Positions 9,414 through 18,265 of a stretch of DNA of 64,000 nucleotides are shown piece by piece; positions within the stretch are counted from its first letter, which is position 1, and every line of letters begins with the position of its first letter. The notes below the pieces were generated by a model that saw only the letters and a list, made by a program, of their open reading frames with translations, did no database searches and was not told the origin of the DNA. Made by a program: the position numbers and the translations under genes. The DNA lies in assembly GCF_003479605.1 (NCBI RefSeq), contig NZ_QUHR01000001.1, positions 310,001 through 374,000 of the forward strand, read 5' to 3'. This stretch comes from Roseburia sp. AF12-17LB. Lineage in GTDB: Bacteria > Bacillota > Clostridia > Lachnospirales > Lachnospiraceae.

Positions 9414-10781
9414 ATGAGTTTTTCAGAAAGAAAAAACACAAAAGATGGTATGGCAGCAGGTCAGAAAGCCAGCGTAGATAATATTTATGCGCTGGATGGC
9501 AAAGTGCCGGTTTTAAATGCAATTCCATTTGGCTTGCAGCATATTTTAGCTATGTTTGTAGCCAATATTGCACCGATTCTGATTGTGGCAGGGGCCTGCG
9601 GAATGGATGCAAAGAATACGGCAATGATTATTCAGAGTGCAATGATGATTGCTGGAATCGGAACATTGATTCAGTTATTCCCAATCTGGAGAATCGGTTC
9701 GAGACTTCCGATTGTCATGGGAATTTCCTTTACCTTTGTATCCATTGCCTGTGTCATTGGCGGACAGTATGGCTATGGAGCAATCATGGGAGCGGTTCTT
9801 GTTGGAGGTATCGTAGAAGGTGTCCTTGGACTTTTATCCAAATACTGGATGAAACTGGTAACACCGATTGTAGCAGCTACCGTTGTAACAGCAATTGGAT
9901 TTTCCCTGCTTGAAGTAGGTGCAGATTCCTTTGGTGGTGGCAGCAGCAGTGCAGATTTCGGCTCTGCAACCAACTGGATACTTGGAACCGTGACGCTGGT
10001 ATGTTGTATCGTATTTAATATTGTAGCAAAATCCTATTTCAAACAGTTATCCGTACTGTTCGGACTGATTGTAGGATATATCGTGGCACTGTGTATGGGG
10101 GTAGTTGATTTTTCTGCACTTTCCGATACAAGTCTTCTGGCGCTGCCACATCTGATGCCATTTAAAATGGAGTTTCATGCAGATGCCATTATCGCATTTG
10201 TTCTGATATTTTTAGTATCGGCAACCGAGACAATCGGAGATACTTCGGCACTGGCATCATCCGGCTTAAACCGTGACGTTACTACAAAAGAAACTGCGGG
10301 CTCGCTTGCCTGTGACGGATTTGTCAGTGCATTATCTTCGGTATTTGGCTGTATGCCGATTACATCCTTCAGCCAGAACGTAGGTCTGGTTGCCATGACC
10401 AAGGTCGTAAACCGTTTTGTCATTGCAACGGGGGCCATAATTATGATTCTGGCAGGAATTTTTCCGGTAGTGGGCGCAGTACTTGCTACACTGCCAAGTG
10501 CAGTTTTGGGCGGATGTACAATTATGATGTTCGGAACTATCGTAATCAGTGGACTGCAGATGATTGGAAAATGTGGATTTTCCCAGAGAAATATTACCAT
10601 ATCGGCACTGTCCTTAAGTATCGGATTAGGCTTTACCCAGCTGCCGGAGTTATTTGCAATCTTCCCAGGCATTATCCGTTCTATCTTTGCAGAAAACTGT
10701 GTAGCAGTTGTATTCCTTACTGCCATTATTTTGAATCTTGTATTGCCTAAAAATATGGAAGTAGAACGTCAGGAAAAGTAG
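9414..10781 (+). CDS. NCS2-family nucleobase:cation symporter (uracil/xanthine permease type)
   Basis: 455-residue polytopic protein with about 12-14 hydrophobic segments. It carries the family's substrate-site sequences: SATETIGDTSA in the middle and TSFSQNVGLVAMT further on, the latter typical of the xanthine/urate branch. It imports a purine or pyrimidine base using an ion gradient. CGGAGG precedes ATG 9414. It has its own promoter and is followed after 13 nt by the LOG-family gene, so the two are probably co-transcribed, which fits nucleotide salvage. The exact base cannot be read from sequence. Confidence 0.88.
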   Translation: MSFSERKNTKDGMAAGQKASVDNIYALDGKVPVLNAIPFGLQHILAMFVANIAPILIVAGACGMDAKNTAMIIQSAMMIAGIGTLIQLFPIWRIGSRLPIVMGISFTFVSIACVIGGQYGYGAIMGAVLVGGIVEGVLGLLSKYWMKLVTPIVAATVVTAIGFSLLEVGADSFGGGSSSADFGSATNWILGTVTLVCCIVFNIVAKSYFKQLSVLFGLIVGYIVALCMGVVDFSALSDTSLLALPHLMPFKMEFHADAIIAFVLIFLVSATETIGDTSALASSGLNRDVTTKETAGSLACDGFVSALSSVFGCMPITSFSQNVGLVAMTKVVNRFVIATGAIIMILAGIFPVVGAVLATLPSAVLGGCTIMMFGTIVISGLQMIGKCGFSQRNITISALSLSIGLGFTQLPELFAIFPGIIRSIFAENCVAVVFLTAIILNLVLPKNMEVERQEK

Positions 10782-10794
10782 CAGAGGAGAGCAT

Positions 10795-11331
10795 ATGAAT
10801 ATAGCAGTATATTGCGGTTCATCCGCAGGAAGTAAAGAAGCATATACCATCGGTGCAGTAGCCCTTGGTATGTGGATTGCAGAGAACGGACACACGCTGG
10901 TATATGGTGGAGCTCGGGGCGGATTGATGGGAACCATAGCCAATTCCGTCTTATCCAATGGTGGGAAAGTAATCGGTGTACTGCCGCAGGTGGAATCCAT
11001 TCAAAACCGCAGACACCAGTTTTTAACAGAGTACATAGATACGAAAGACATGGCAGAGCGGAAAGCGAAAATGATAGAATTAGCGGATGCTTACATTGCA
11101 CTGCCGGGCGGGCCGGGAACCTTAGACGAGTTATCGGATATCATATCCCTGCAGCGTCTTCACATCAATGAGAATCCATGTATTCTTTATGATATTGATG
11201 GCTTCTATCAGCCACTGAAAGCATTTTTCGAAGAAATGCAGACCTCAGGCTTTGCAGCAAAAGAAGATTTTAACCGGGTACTGATTTCAAAGGACTTATC
11301 GGAAATTGAGACATTTATTCAGAGTCGTTGA
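10795..11331 (+). CDS. LOG-family nucleoside 5'-monophosphate phosphoribohydrolase
   Basis: 178 residues, Rossmann-like. The family motifs GGARGGLMG and PGGPGTLDE (canonical PGGxGTxxE) are both present. LOG proteins split the N-glycosidic bond of cytokinin nucleotides or, in bacteria, probably other AMP-like nucleotides, releasing base and ribose 5-phosphate. AGAGGAG precedes the ATG. It follows the nucleobase permease closely, consistent with base salvage. Confidence 0.88.
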   Translation: MNIAVYCGSSAGSKEAYTIGAVALGMWIAENGHTLVYGGARGGLMGTIANSVLSNGGKVIGVLPQVESIQNRRHQFLTEYIDTKDMAERKAKMIELADAYIALPGGPGTLDELSDIISLQRLHINENPCILYDIDGFYQPLKAFFEEMQTSGFAAKEDFNRVLISKDLSEIETFIQSR

Positions 11332-11402
11332 AAGAAGATTCTGGAAAGTCAGGGCAGAGGTCAGCAATATAAAAAACAGACAGAAAAGAAAACTTATAGA
11401 AA

Positions 11403-11450
11403 AAAACTCATAGTAAATTCCGACTGGGAATCTGCTATGAGTTTTCTTTT
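11403..11450. terminator. Bidirectional terminator between LOG and chemoreceptor genes
   Basis: AAAACTCATAG (from 11403) pairs with CTATGAGTTTT (to about 11446); T-rich sequence follows on both strands. It serves the two convergent genes. Confidence 0.8.
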
Positions 11451-13533
11451 ATCCTAGCAACTGTTCTACATAATCTTTAATTGCCATATTGTCTTCCGGC
11501 ATCTGGCAGCCGACGATATACATGCCTTCGTCGTCGGAACTTCGGATAATATGACCTTCCAAAGCAGCCTGATCTGGTAAATCAAAGGAAAGGATATTTA
11601 AGAGAATATCAGTCCCTTTGCTATCTGCAAAGAACGGTGCATCGCAAAGGAAAGCAAATCCGTTGGCACTGATATTTTCCATACGTCCATGGAAGGTTTC
11701 TCCGGTGTTCTTAACTGTAATATTACAGAAATTGGAAAGGTCGGCACGAGGATATTTCCGTCTGTTTAAAATATTTGGACTGCCGGTGATTTCTACGACG
11801 AAATCAGAGGTTATTTTATCTACATGGATGGAAGCATTATCCCAGCAGTATAGTACATTTCCAACAGTAATCTGGATGGAACAGGATTCACTGTTACGAA
11901 GAGAAAGCTTTTCTTCCAGGGAAAGTATGATCTGGTTGGAATACTGTTTCAGAACTTCACCATGGAAAACATGGTCAGGGTTCTCCGTCAGGCGGATGGT
12001 TGCTTTCATACCAGGATTGATATCCTCAATACCCATGAAGCCGCCGATTCCAAGCTTGCACATCAACGCCTGGATTTCATTTTCTATGCTGTTAATATTG
12101 TTAGCACTTTCATCATATTTACTTACCATACGCTGACTGATATCATCAGAATCATGAATGCAGAGTGTCATGGTATCGACAATTTCAGAAATATACTTCA
12201 TATTTTCTACTAACTGTCGGTTTGATGTTTCCACTTCTTTGATTGCATTGTCAATGACCTGTATATGCTCACCCATCTGAGATGAGTCAGCGGTAATTTT
12301 ATTTACGTTTTCGCCGGTCAGTGTGACTTTCTCAAGAGTAAGCTGAATAAGTTTTAAGGTCTCTTCAATGGATTTTGTCATCTTGCCGGAGATTTCATCC
12401 AAACGCATCAGCGCATCCTGGATCTGTTTGGATGAAGCCTTGGTTTCAGTGCTCAAGGTACGGATTTCTTCAGCAACAACAGCAAATCCTTTTCCTGCTT
12501 CTCCGGCTCTTGCAGCTTCGATGGAAGCATTTAATGCCAAAAGGTTTGTCTGACCGGAAATATTATCAATGGTTCCGGTTTCAGATTTTACTTTTTCAAA
12601 TTCAGAAGTAAATTCCGTAAGAACCTGTTCTACTTCGCTGGAAAGCTTTGACATAGTGCCGGCAGTTGTAACCAGACCCTCTAAGTCGGCAGAACTAATC
12701 TGTGCATGGTGAATGGATTCATCCGTCAAAGATACCATTTCGTGAATCATGGATACAACATGCTCAACCTGGAAATTGATGTCAGTTGTCATATCAAGGG
12801 AAGAAGTCGTACGGTTTTGTAATTCCTGATTGTTGTTGGTCAGATTATTCATTCCTTTTAAGACAACGTCAGAACCGTGTTTATTTTCATTAGCCAGTTC
12901 CCGGACAACGGTGATACCGTCCATAACGTTATTGCTGGCAGTTTTTACTTTTTCTACGGTATTTACCACACGGTGTAAATCATCCTTGATACTGTCTGTC
13001 AGTGCACCGTCAGCCTCATTTAAATGGCGGATGGACATGATATAACAGATATAGCACAGAATCAGGCAGGATATCTGCAGCTGATAATTCTTTACATCAG
13101 TAGCAGTGGTGCAGCTTAATACAATATAGCGGTAAATAATACTGATCACTACGCTGATAGTATTTGCAATACCGCACTGCAGCATGAATTTCCGGTCTTT
13201 AAAAATAATTAAAAGACTGGTTACCGGCAGAATGTAGGTAAATGCAATTGGGGATGCTGTGGTACATAAAAGATAAGTATAAAAGATACCGTAACCAAGC
13301 ACCAGTATATAGCGATAGATGTCAGTAGTTTTGCCTTTGATTTTTAGAAATAATTCTCCAATAAAAAATGGAATCCAGCAGAGCAGAACAAAATAGAGAT
13401 ACTGCTTCGATGGATAGAGACCGTTGGACATATCGGCACCATAGTTAGCGGTCAGCAGCAGGGAAAATACAAGCCAGATTCTGCGGGCTTTGATATTGGC
13501 CTTGGCTTTAAAAACATTTTCATCATAATTCAT
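11449..13533 (-). CDS. Methyl-accepting chemotaxis-type receptor with C-terminal PilZ domain
   Basis: 694 residues from ATG 13533; a TTG ten codons upstream is an alternative. Residues ~15-180 contain about six membrane helices without an obvious extracellular sensor, so sensing may be within the membrane. A long coiled coil follows, with the conserved signalling tip [18 protein letters not shown] and [14 protein letters not shown] near residue 331, which contacts CheA/CheW. After ~490 comes a YcgR-N-like beta region and then a PilZ domain (RRKYPR near 591, [10 protein letters not shown]), the c-di-GMP binding signature (RxxxR and N/DxSxxG). No HAMP domain is evident. The fusion would let c-di-GMP tune receptor output. 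Confidence 0.9.
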   Translation of the reverse strand: MNYDENVFKAKANIKARRIWLVFSLLLTANYGADMSNGLYPSKQYLYFVLLCWIPFFIGELFLKIKGKTTDIYRYILVLGYGIFYTYLLCTTASPIAFTYILPVTSLLIIFKDRKFMLQCGIANTISVVISIIYRYIVLSCTTATDVKNYQLQISCLILCYICYIMSIRHLNEADGALTDSIKDDLHRVVNTVEKVKTASNNVMDGITVVRELANENKHGSDVVLKGMNNLTNNNQELQNRTTSSLDMTTDINFQVEHVVSMIHEMVSLTDESIHHAQISSADLEGLVTTAGTMSKLSSEVEQVLTEFTSEFEKVKSETGTIDNISGQTNLLALNASIEAARAGEAGKGFAVVAEEIRTLSTETKASSKQIQDALMRLDEISGKMTKSIEETLKLIQLTLEKVTLTGENVNKITADSSQMGEHIQVIDNAIKEVETSNRQLVENMKYISEIVDTMTLCIHDSDDISQRMVSKYDESANNINSIENEIQALMCKLGIGGFMGIEDINPGMKATIRLTENPDHVFHGEVLKQYSNQIILSLEEKLSLRNSESCSIQITVGNVLYCWDNASIHVDKITSDFVVEITGSPNILNRRKYPRADLSNFCNITVKNTGETFHGRMENISANGFAFLCDAPFFADSKGTDILLNILSFDLPDQAALEGHIIRSSDDEGMYIVGCQMPEDNMAIKDYVEQLLG

Positions 13534-13583
13534 AGATATTCTTAATCCTTCTCTTTCGTACAATGATATAATAAGCTAAACTA

Positions 13584-13612
13584 ATTCTAAGCCATTTTTT
13601 TGTGGTTTTCAA
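13584..13612 (-). promoter_or_regulatory. Promoter of the chemoreceptor gene
   Basis: On the minus strand TTGAAA (13612-13607), 17-nt spacer, TAGAAT (13589-13584), giving a leader of about 45 nt. It looks like sigma-A rather than a sigma-D (flagellar) promoter. Confidence 0.6.
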
Positions 13613-13634
13613 GGTATTTTATGGAAAACATAGC

Positions 13635-13662
13635 TTGCTTTTTTGTGGGGAATGTGTATAAT
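13635..13662 (+). promoter_or_regulatory. Promoter of the thiamin operon
   Basis: TTGCTT (13635-13640), 16-nt spacer, TATAAT (13657-13662), about 15 nt before the TPP riboswitch. Confidence 0.7.
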
Positions 13663-13676
13663 GAAAATCGTTGAAA

Positions 13677-13768
13677 AACGGGGTGCTCGCATAGGCGGGC
13701 TGAGAGTAAGCAGAAGCTTTAACCCAGAACCTGATTTGGATAATGCCAACGTAGGGAGATAACGAAAC
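13677..13768 (+). ncRNA. TPP riboswitch (thi box)
   Basis: The thi-box core is complete: CTGAGA at 13700-13705, and ACCTGATTTGGATAATGCC followed by AACGTAGGGA up to 13757. It binds thiamin pyrophosphate in the nascent mRNA. A terminator hairpin follows at 13788, so control is probably transcriptional: high TPP stops transcription before thiE. Confidence 0.95.
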
Positions 13769-13787
13769 GCAGGTGCGATTACTTAGT

Positions 13788-13828
13788 GTGCAGGAATCTT
13801 TTTTACAGGGGTCCTGCACTTTTGTTTT
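13788..13828 (+). terminator. TPP-riboswitch expression-platform terminator
   Basis: GTGCAGGA (13788-13795) pairs with TCCTGCAC (13812-13819), followed by TTTTGTTTTT. It lies between the riboswitch aptamer and thiE. Confidence 0.85.
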
Positions 13829-13853
13829 TGCAGGTGGTGAGGAGAAATCACAT

Positions 13854-14501
13854 ATGAATATTACAAGAGAACAGCTTCTTCTTTATGCCATTACCGACCG
13901 TAGCTGGCTTAAGGGAGAGACCTTATATGAGCAGGTAGAAAAAGCATTGAAGGGCGGAGTTACTTTAGTGCAGCTTCGGGAAAAAGAATTATCTGAGCCG
14001 GAATTTGAAGCAGAAGGCAGAAGCCTTTTGGAACTCTGCCACCGTTATAGGGTACCATTGATCATCAATGATAATGTGGAACTGGCAGAAAGGATAGGAG
14101 CCGATGGCGTGCATGTGGGACAGTCCGATATGGAGCTGACCCGTGCAAGAGAAATTCTTGGAACAGATAAAATCATCGGAGTGACTGCGAAAACAATAGA
14201 ACAGGCACAGGCAGCAGAAAAAGCCGGTGCAGATTACTTAGGAAGCGGAGCCGTATTTGGCAGCAGCACCAAGACTGATGCAAAGCCGATGGAACTAAGC
14301 CTCCTGCAGGAAATCTGCCAGAGTGTCACCATCCCCGTAGTCGCAATTGGCGGCATCAACCACGATAACATCCTGAAATTAAAAGGATGCGAAATTGCAG
14401 GAGCAGCAGTTGTAAGTGGGATCTTCGCATGTGAAGACATCGAAGAGGGAACGAAAGAACTGTTGCAAAAAGTAAATATGGTAGTAAAAAATCATGAATA
14501 A
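13854..14501 (+). CDS. thiE: Thiamin-phosphate synthase
   Basis: 215 residues, a TIM barrel. ATG 13854 is used because GAGGAG lies 8 nt upstream; a longer frame would start inside the terminator. Family motifs: YAITDRS, VQLREKE (pyrophosphate/Mg site), VHVGQSD, GSGAVFGSSTK and AIGGI. It joins HMP-PP and thiazole phosphate to form thiamin phosphate. First gene after the TPP riboswitch. A giant palindromic repeat separates it from thiD. Confidence 0.95.
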   Translation: MNITREQLLLYAITDRSWLKGETLYEQVEKALKGGVTLVQLREKELSEPEFEAEGRSLLELCHRYRVPLIINDNVELAERIGADGVHVGQSDMELTRAREILGTDKIIGVTAKTIEQAQAAEKAGADYLGSGAVFGSSTKTDAKPMELSLLQEICQSVTIPVVAIGGINHDNILKLKGCEIAGAAVVSGIFACEDIEEGTKELLQKVNMVVKNHE

Positions 14502-14534
14502 GATAGGACATAAAAAAGTCTTACTTATATAAAG

Positions 14535-14821
14535 TGCAGATGATGATAAGATGAGTCTTATTTTGAATGAGGAAACACGCTGTCCTTGGAATACCATTTC
14601 TTTGTCTTTCCTGGGACACTTGGATTTCCCCTATTCAACAGGCAACGCCGGCATCATGGATGTGCCGGCGAGGCGGAATGGAGCATGGATGCAACTTTTC
14701 GCCGTTTGCCGGAAAAAAGATATACTTACGGGAAATTCTAGTGACCCTGAAAGACAAAGAAGGTATGCAAGGGCAGCGGGATTGCTCATTGGAAATATAG
14801 TAAGATATATCATCGCCTGCA
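14535..14821 (+). repeat. Long palindromic element, copy A (between thiE and thiD)
   Basis: The 400-bp gap between thiE and thiD is almost filled by a 287-bp imperfect palindrome. Its apex (14641-14710) is GGCAA/TTGCC closing two hairpins: CGCCGGCA/TGCCGGCG with an ATGGAT loop, and GGCG-AA/TTCGCC with a loop containing AGCATGGATG. The arms pair outward, e.g. TTTCTTTGTCTTTC near 14600 with GAAAGACAAAGAAG near 14749, out to a CAGGCGAT-like end. It matches three other copies in the window. Relative to its host transcript it is reversed compared with copies B and D. It has no coding potential. Confidence 0.85.
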
Positions 14822-14847
14822 ATGTAATAACAAACCACAGCGGCAGA

Positions 14848-14876
14848 TTGGGGGCACCACCTTAGGTCGCTATACA
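14848..14876 (+). promoter_or_regulatory. Possible internal promoter before thiD
   Basis: TTGGGG, 17-nt spacer, TATACA, between the palindromic element and thiD. It could allow thiD-cytX-thiW-thiM expression independent of the riboswitch. Weak match to consensus. Confidence 0.35.
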
Positions 14877-14901
14877 AAATTAATGCAAAGGAGACAAATG
14901 T

Positions 14902-15705
14902 ATGAACACAGCATTAACAATCGCTGGAAGTGATTCCAGTGGAGGCGCCGGCATCCAGGCAGATATTAAGACGATGACCGCCAATGGCGTATACGCCATG
15001 AGTGCGATCACGGCACTTACTGCCCAGAATACAACCGGCGTAACAGACATTATGGAGGTAACTCCAGAATTTTTGGCAGAGGAGCTGGATCGTATTTTTA
15101 CGGATATATATCCGGATGCAGTGAAGACCGGAATGGTCTCTTCCAGTGCTCTGATAGAGACAATTGCGGACAAACTGACAGCGTACCACGCAAAAAATAT
15201 AGTCGTGGATCCTGTTATGGTAGCGACCAGCGGAGCAAAGCTCATCAGCGATGACGCTATCGGTACATTGAAAACTAAATTATTGCCTCTGGCAACTGTT
15301 ATAACCCCAAATATCCCGGAAGCGGAAGTGCTTTCCGGTATGGAGATAAAGACAGAAGCAGATATGGAAAAAGCAGCAGAAATCATTTGTAAAACCTTCG
15401 GTTGTGCCGTGCTGTTAAAAGGCGGACATCAGTTAAATGATGCCAATGATTTGCTCTGGCAGAAGGACAAAGAGCCGGTATGGTTCCACGGAAAGAGAAT
15501 TGACAATCCAAACACCCACGGAACCGGTTGTACCTTATCATCTGCCATAGCATCTAATCTTGCCAAGGGACGCAGCCTGGAAACATCCGTGCAGTATGCA
15601 AAGAATTACATATCCGGCGCACTGGCAGCCATGTTAGACCTTGGAAAGGGAAGCGGCCCGATGAATCACGCATTTGCAATAGAAGGAGAATATACCAATG
15701 AATGA
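14902..15705 (+). CDS. thiD: Hydroxymethylpyrimidine/phosphomethylpyrimidine kinase
   Basis: 267 residues of the ribokinase fold. Motifs ALTIAGSDSSGGAGIQADIK at the N-terminus, VDPVMVATSG, and the catalytic NTHGTGCTLSSAIA near the C-terminus. It phosphorylates HMP to HMP-P and then to HMP-PP, the substrate of ThiE. AAAGGAG precedes ATG 14902. Its end overlaps the start of cytX by 8 nt. Confidence 0.95.
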   Translation: MNTALTIAGSDSSGGAGIQADIKTMTANGVYAMSAITALTAQNTTGVTDIMEVTPEFLAEELDRIFTDIYPDAVKTGMVSSSALIETIADKLTAYHAKNIVVDPVMVATSGAKLISDDAIGTLKTKLLPLATVITPNIPEAEVLSGMEIKTEADMEKAAEIICKTFGCAVLLKGGHQLNDANDLLWQKDKEPVWFHGKRIDNPNTHGTGCTLSSAIASNLAKGRSLETSVQYAKNYISGALAAMLDLGKGSGPMNHAFAIEGEYTNE

Positions 15706-16882
15706 GAAGAAGACATCTGTATTCAGTAACGGATTAATCTGGTTTGGAGCCGGTGTATCCATAGCTGAAATTTTAACCGGAACTTATTTTGCACCACTTG
15801 GATTTGGCAAAGCCATGGCAGCTATCTTATTGGGACACTTAATCGGTGGACTGATGATGTTTGCAGCAGGAATGATTGGTGCAAGAGAACGAAGAAGTGC
15901 CATGGAAACCGTAAAAATGAGCTTTGGAGAGAAGGGAAGTCTTCTTTTTGCAGCGTTGAATGTATTGCAGCTGGTAGGCTGGACTGCCATAATGATTTAT
16001 GATGGCGCACTGGCAGCCAACGGTGTCATTCCGGTAGCAAACTGGTTCTGGGCAGCCATTATCGGAGTCCTCATTATCCTTTGGATCCTGATTGGACTTA
16101 CCAATCTTGGAAAGCTCAATACCGTTGCAATGACCGCATTATTTATCCTGTCACTGGTATTATTTAAAGTGATTTTTATTGGAAATGGAGCCATTCCGGC
16201 AATCGTGGATGATGGAAGCCTTACCTTTGGCGCAGCCGTAGAGCTTGCGGTAGCAATGCCACTTTCCTGGCTGCCATTAATCAGTGATTATACAAGAGAA
16301 GCAGAAAAACCATTTGCAGCAACCGCAGTCAGCGTTGTTGTATACAGTCTGGTCAGTATTTTCATGTATGTCATTGGTATGGGTGCAGCACTTATTACCG
16401 GTGAATATGATATTGCACAGATTATGTTAAAGACCGGATTTGGTATCGTAGGACTTGTGATTATCATTTTCTCAACAGTAACAACGACTTTCTTGGATGC
16501 TTATTCTGCAGGTGTTTCCAGTGTATCCATTTCTGAGAAAATCAATGAGAAATGGGCAGCAATTATTGTAACGGTAATCGGAACTGTTGCAGCAATTGTA
16601 TATCCAATGGATAACATTACAAATTTCTTATATCTTATCGGTTCTGTCTTTGCTCCGATGATTGCCGTACAGATTGCAGATTACTTTATTTTAAAGAAAG
16701 CCAATGCAAAAGACATGGCATTTCAGTGGCGTAATCTTGGTGTCTGGCTTATCGGATTTGTGCTTTACCGTGTGCTGATGCACATTGATACTCCGGTTGG
16801 AAATACACTTCCGGATATGGTGGTTACCGTCATTCTCTGCGTGATTGTGGAAAAAGTTGCAGAAGCAGTAAAGAAAAACTAA
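15698..16882 (+). CDS. cytX: Putative hydroxymethylpyrimidine transporter CytX (NCS1 family)
   Basis: 394 residues with about ten to twelve membrane helices, resembling cytosine/purine permeases of the NCS1 family. The TPP-regulated location between thiD and thiW is the usual reason to assign it to HMP uptake. It starts 8 nt inside thiD (AGAAGGAG upstream). The assignment to HMP rests on context. Confidence 0.88.
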   Translation: MNEKKTSVFSNGLIWFGAGVSIAEILTGTYFAPLGFGKAMAAILLGHLIGGLMMFAAGMIGARERRSAMETVKMSFGEKGSLLFAALNVLQLVGWTAIMIYDGALAANGVIPVANWFWAAIIGVLIILWILIGLTNLGKLNTVAMTALFILSLVLFKVIFIGNGAIPAIVDDGSLTFGAAVELAVAMPLSWLPLISDYTREAEKPFAATAVSVVVYSLVSIFMYVIGMGAALITGEYDIAQIMLKTGFGIVGLVIIIFSTVTTTFLDAYSAGVSSVSISEKINEKWAAIIVTVIGTVAAIVYPMDNITNFLYLIGSVFAPMIAVQIADYFILKKANAKDMAFQWRNLGVWLIGFVLYRVLMHIDTPVGNTLPDMVVTVILCVIVEKVAEAVKKN

Positions 16883-16885
16883 GAG

Positions 16886-16909
16886 GTTCCCATCCTCTCG
16901 GATGGGAAC
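16886..16909 (+). other. Intercistronic hairpin between cytX and thiW
   Basis: Perfect 10-bp stem GTTCCCATCC/GGATGGGAAC with a TCTC loop, 3 nt after the cytX stop. No T-tract follows, so it is more likely an mRNA stability or processing element than a terminator. Confidence 0.6.
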
Positions 16910-16924
16910 AGAAGAGAGGACAAA

Positions 16925-17440
16925 ATGAATCACAGATCAAACTTAAAGAAATTAACCGTAACCGCAATTTTTGCAGCAATCGCAGTCGTAGGAAGCCTGT
17001 TTTCATTTCCGGTATTCGGCTCAAAATGTGCCCCGGTACAGCATCTTGTAAACGTACTGTGTGCTGTTCTGGTAGGACCTTGGTGGGGACTAGCCCAGGC
17101 ATTTATTGCATCCTTAATCCGTAACCTTTTAGCATTGGGAAGTCCACTGGCATTTCCGGGAAGTATGTGTGGAGCACTTCTTGGCGGACTTCTTTATAAA
17201 TATGGAAAGAAACTCCCATTTGCATATATCGGTGAGGTAGTAGGAACCGGAATTATCGGTGGAATGCTTTCTTATCCGGTTGCTTATCTGGTAATGGGAA
17301 ATACAGCAGCTGCATTATTTACTTTTGTAGTACCATTCTTAATCAGTACCTGTGGCGGAACCATTATTGCAATGATTATTACCATTCCTTTAAAGAAATC
17401 AGGAATGTTAGCAAAGATGAAAGACAGTCTGGAGAACTAG
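16925..17440 (+). CDS. thiW: ThiW, thiazole-specific ECF transporter S component
   Basis: 171 residues with five or six membrane helices, beginning with a short basic N-terminus. FPVFGSKCAPVQHLVNVL and the PWWGLAQAF region are typical of ThiW. ThiW is the S unit for hydroxyethylthiazole and needs shared EcfT/EcfA partners encoded elsewhere; the EcfT-A'A set at 3489-5782 is regulated differently and may or may not serve it. Co-transcribed with thiM (3-nt gap). Confidence 0.9.
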   Translation: MNHRSNLKKLTVTAIFAAIAVVGSLFSFPVFGSKCAPVQHLVNVLCAVLVGPWWGLAQAFIASLIRNLLALGSPLAFPGSMCGALLGGLLYKYGKKLPFAYIGEVVGTGIIGGMLSYPVAYLVMGNTAAALFTFVVPFLISTCGGTIIAMIITIPLKKSGMLAKMKDSLEN

Positions 17441-17443
17441 AAT

Positions 17444-18244
17444 ATGGAATTAGAAGCCGGAAAAATTGCAGAACTGCATCATGAGATAAAAAAGAAACGT
17501 CCGGTCATTCACTGTATAACCAATGCGGTGACCGTCAATGACTGTGCCAATATTCTGCTGGCAGCAGGCGCATCTCCGACCATGGCACATCATCCGCTGG
17601 AAGTGGAAGAGATAACAGAAGGGGCAGCAGCCTTAGTCTGCAATCTTGGAGCTATTGCGGATTTTGAAGCTATGGAAAAAGCCGGAAAGAAAGCGGATGA
17701 AATGGGACATGCCATTGTATTAGACCCGGTAGGAATTTCCGGTTCTACTTACCGGCGGATGAAATGCCAGACTTTGATAAAAGAAATTCACCCGACCTGC
17801 ATTCGGGGAAATTATTCTGAGATTCGTGCACTGTTAAAGGACTGCAATACCGTAACCGGTGTGGATGCATCGGATAAGTCTGTTGATGTGGAAAGCATGA
17901 AACAATATGCGAAGGTACAGAAGACCATACTGATTGCATCCGGTGCAGTGGATGTGATTACGGATGGCGTAGAAGTCTTTGAATGCAGAAGAGGCCATGA
18001 AATGATGGCGCATATTACCGGAAGCGGTTGTATGTCATCGGTTATGCTGGGTGCATTTCTTGGAACAGAAGCAACCATAGAAGCGGCAGCAGCCTGCTGC
18101 AGTTTTATTGGATTGTGCGGCGAGGCAGCCGCAGAAAAAACAAAGGAATGTCAGGGCGGTACCATGACATTCCGAAATGTTTTCATCGATGAAGTTTCAC
18201 TGATGACACCGGAGAAAATTTATGACCGGTATCAGGAAAAGTAG
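17444..18244 (+). CDS. thiM: Hydroxyethylthiazole kinase
   Basis: 266 residues of the ribokinase-like fold. HCITNAVTVNDCANILLA at the N-terminus, LDPVG, and ITGSGCM near the C-terminus are ThiM landmarks. It phosphorylates hydroxyethylthiazole for ThiE. It is the last gene of the operon. With ThiW it forms the thiazole salvage arm; no thiazole biosynthesis gene is nearby. Confidence 0.95.
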   Translation: MELEAGKIAELHHEIKKKRPVIHCITNAVTVNDCANILLAAGASPTMAHHPLEVEEITEGAAALVCNLGAIADFEAMEKAGKKADEMGHAIVLDPVGISGSTYRRMKCQTLIKEIHPTCIRGNYSEIRALLKDCNTVTGVDASDKSVDVESMKQYAKVQKTILIASGAVDVITDGVEVFECRRGHEMMAHITGSGCMSSVMLGAFLGTEATIEAAAACCSFIGLCGEAAAEKTKECQGGTMTFRNVFIDEVSLMTPEKIYDRYQEK

Positions 18245-18265
18245 TTTTGTATACCAGATGATGCA

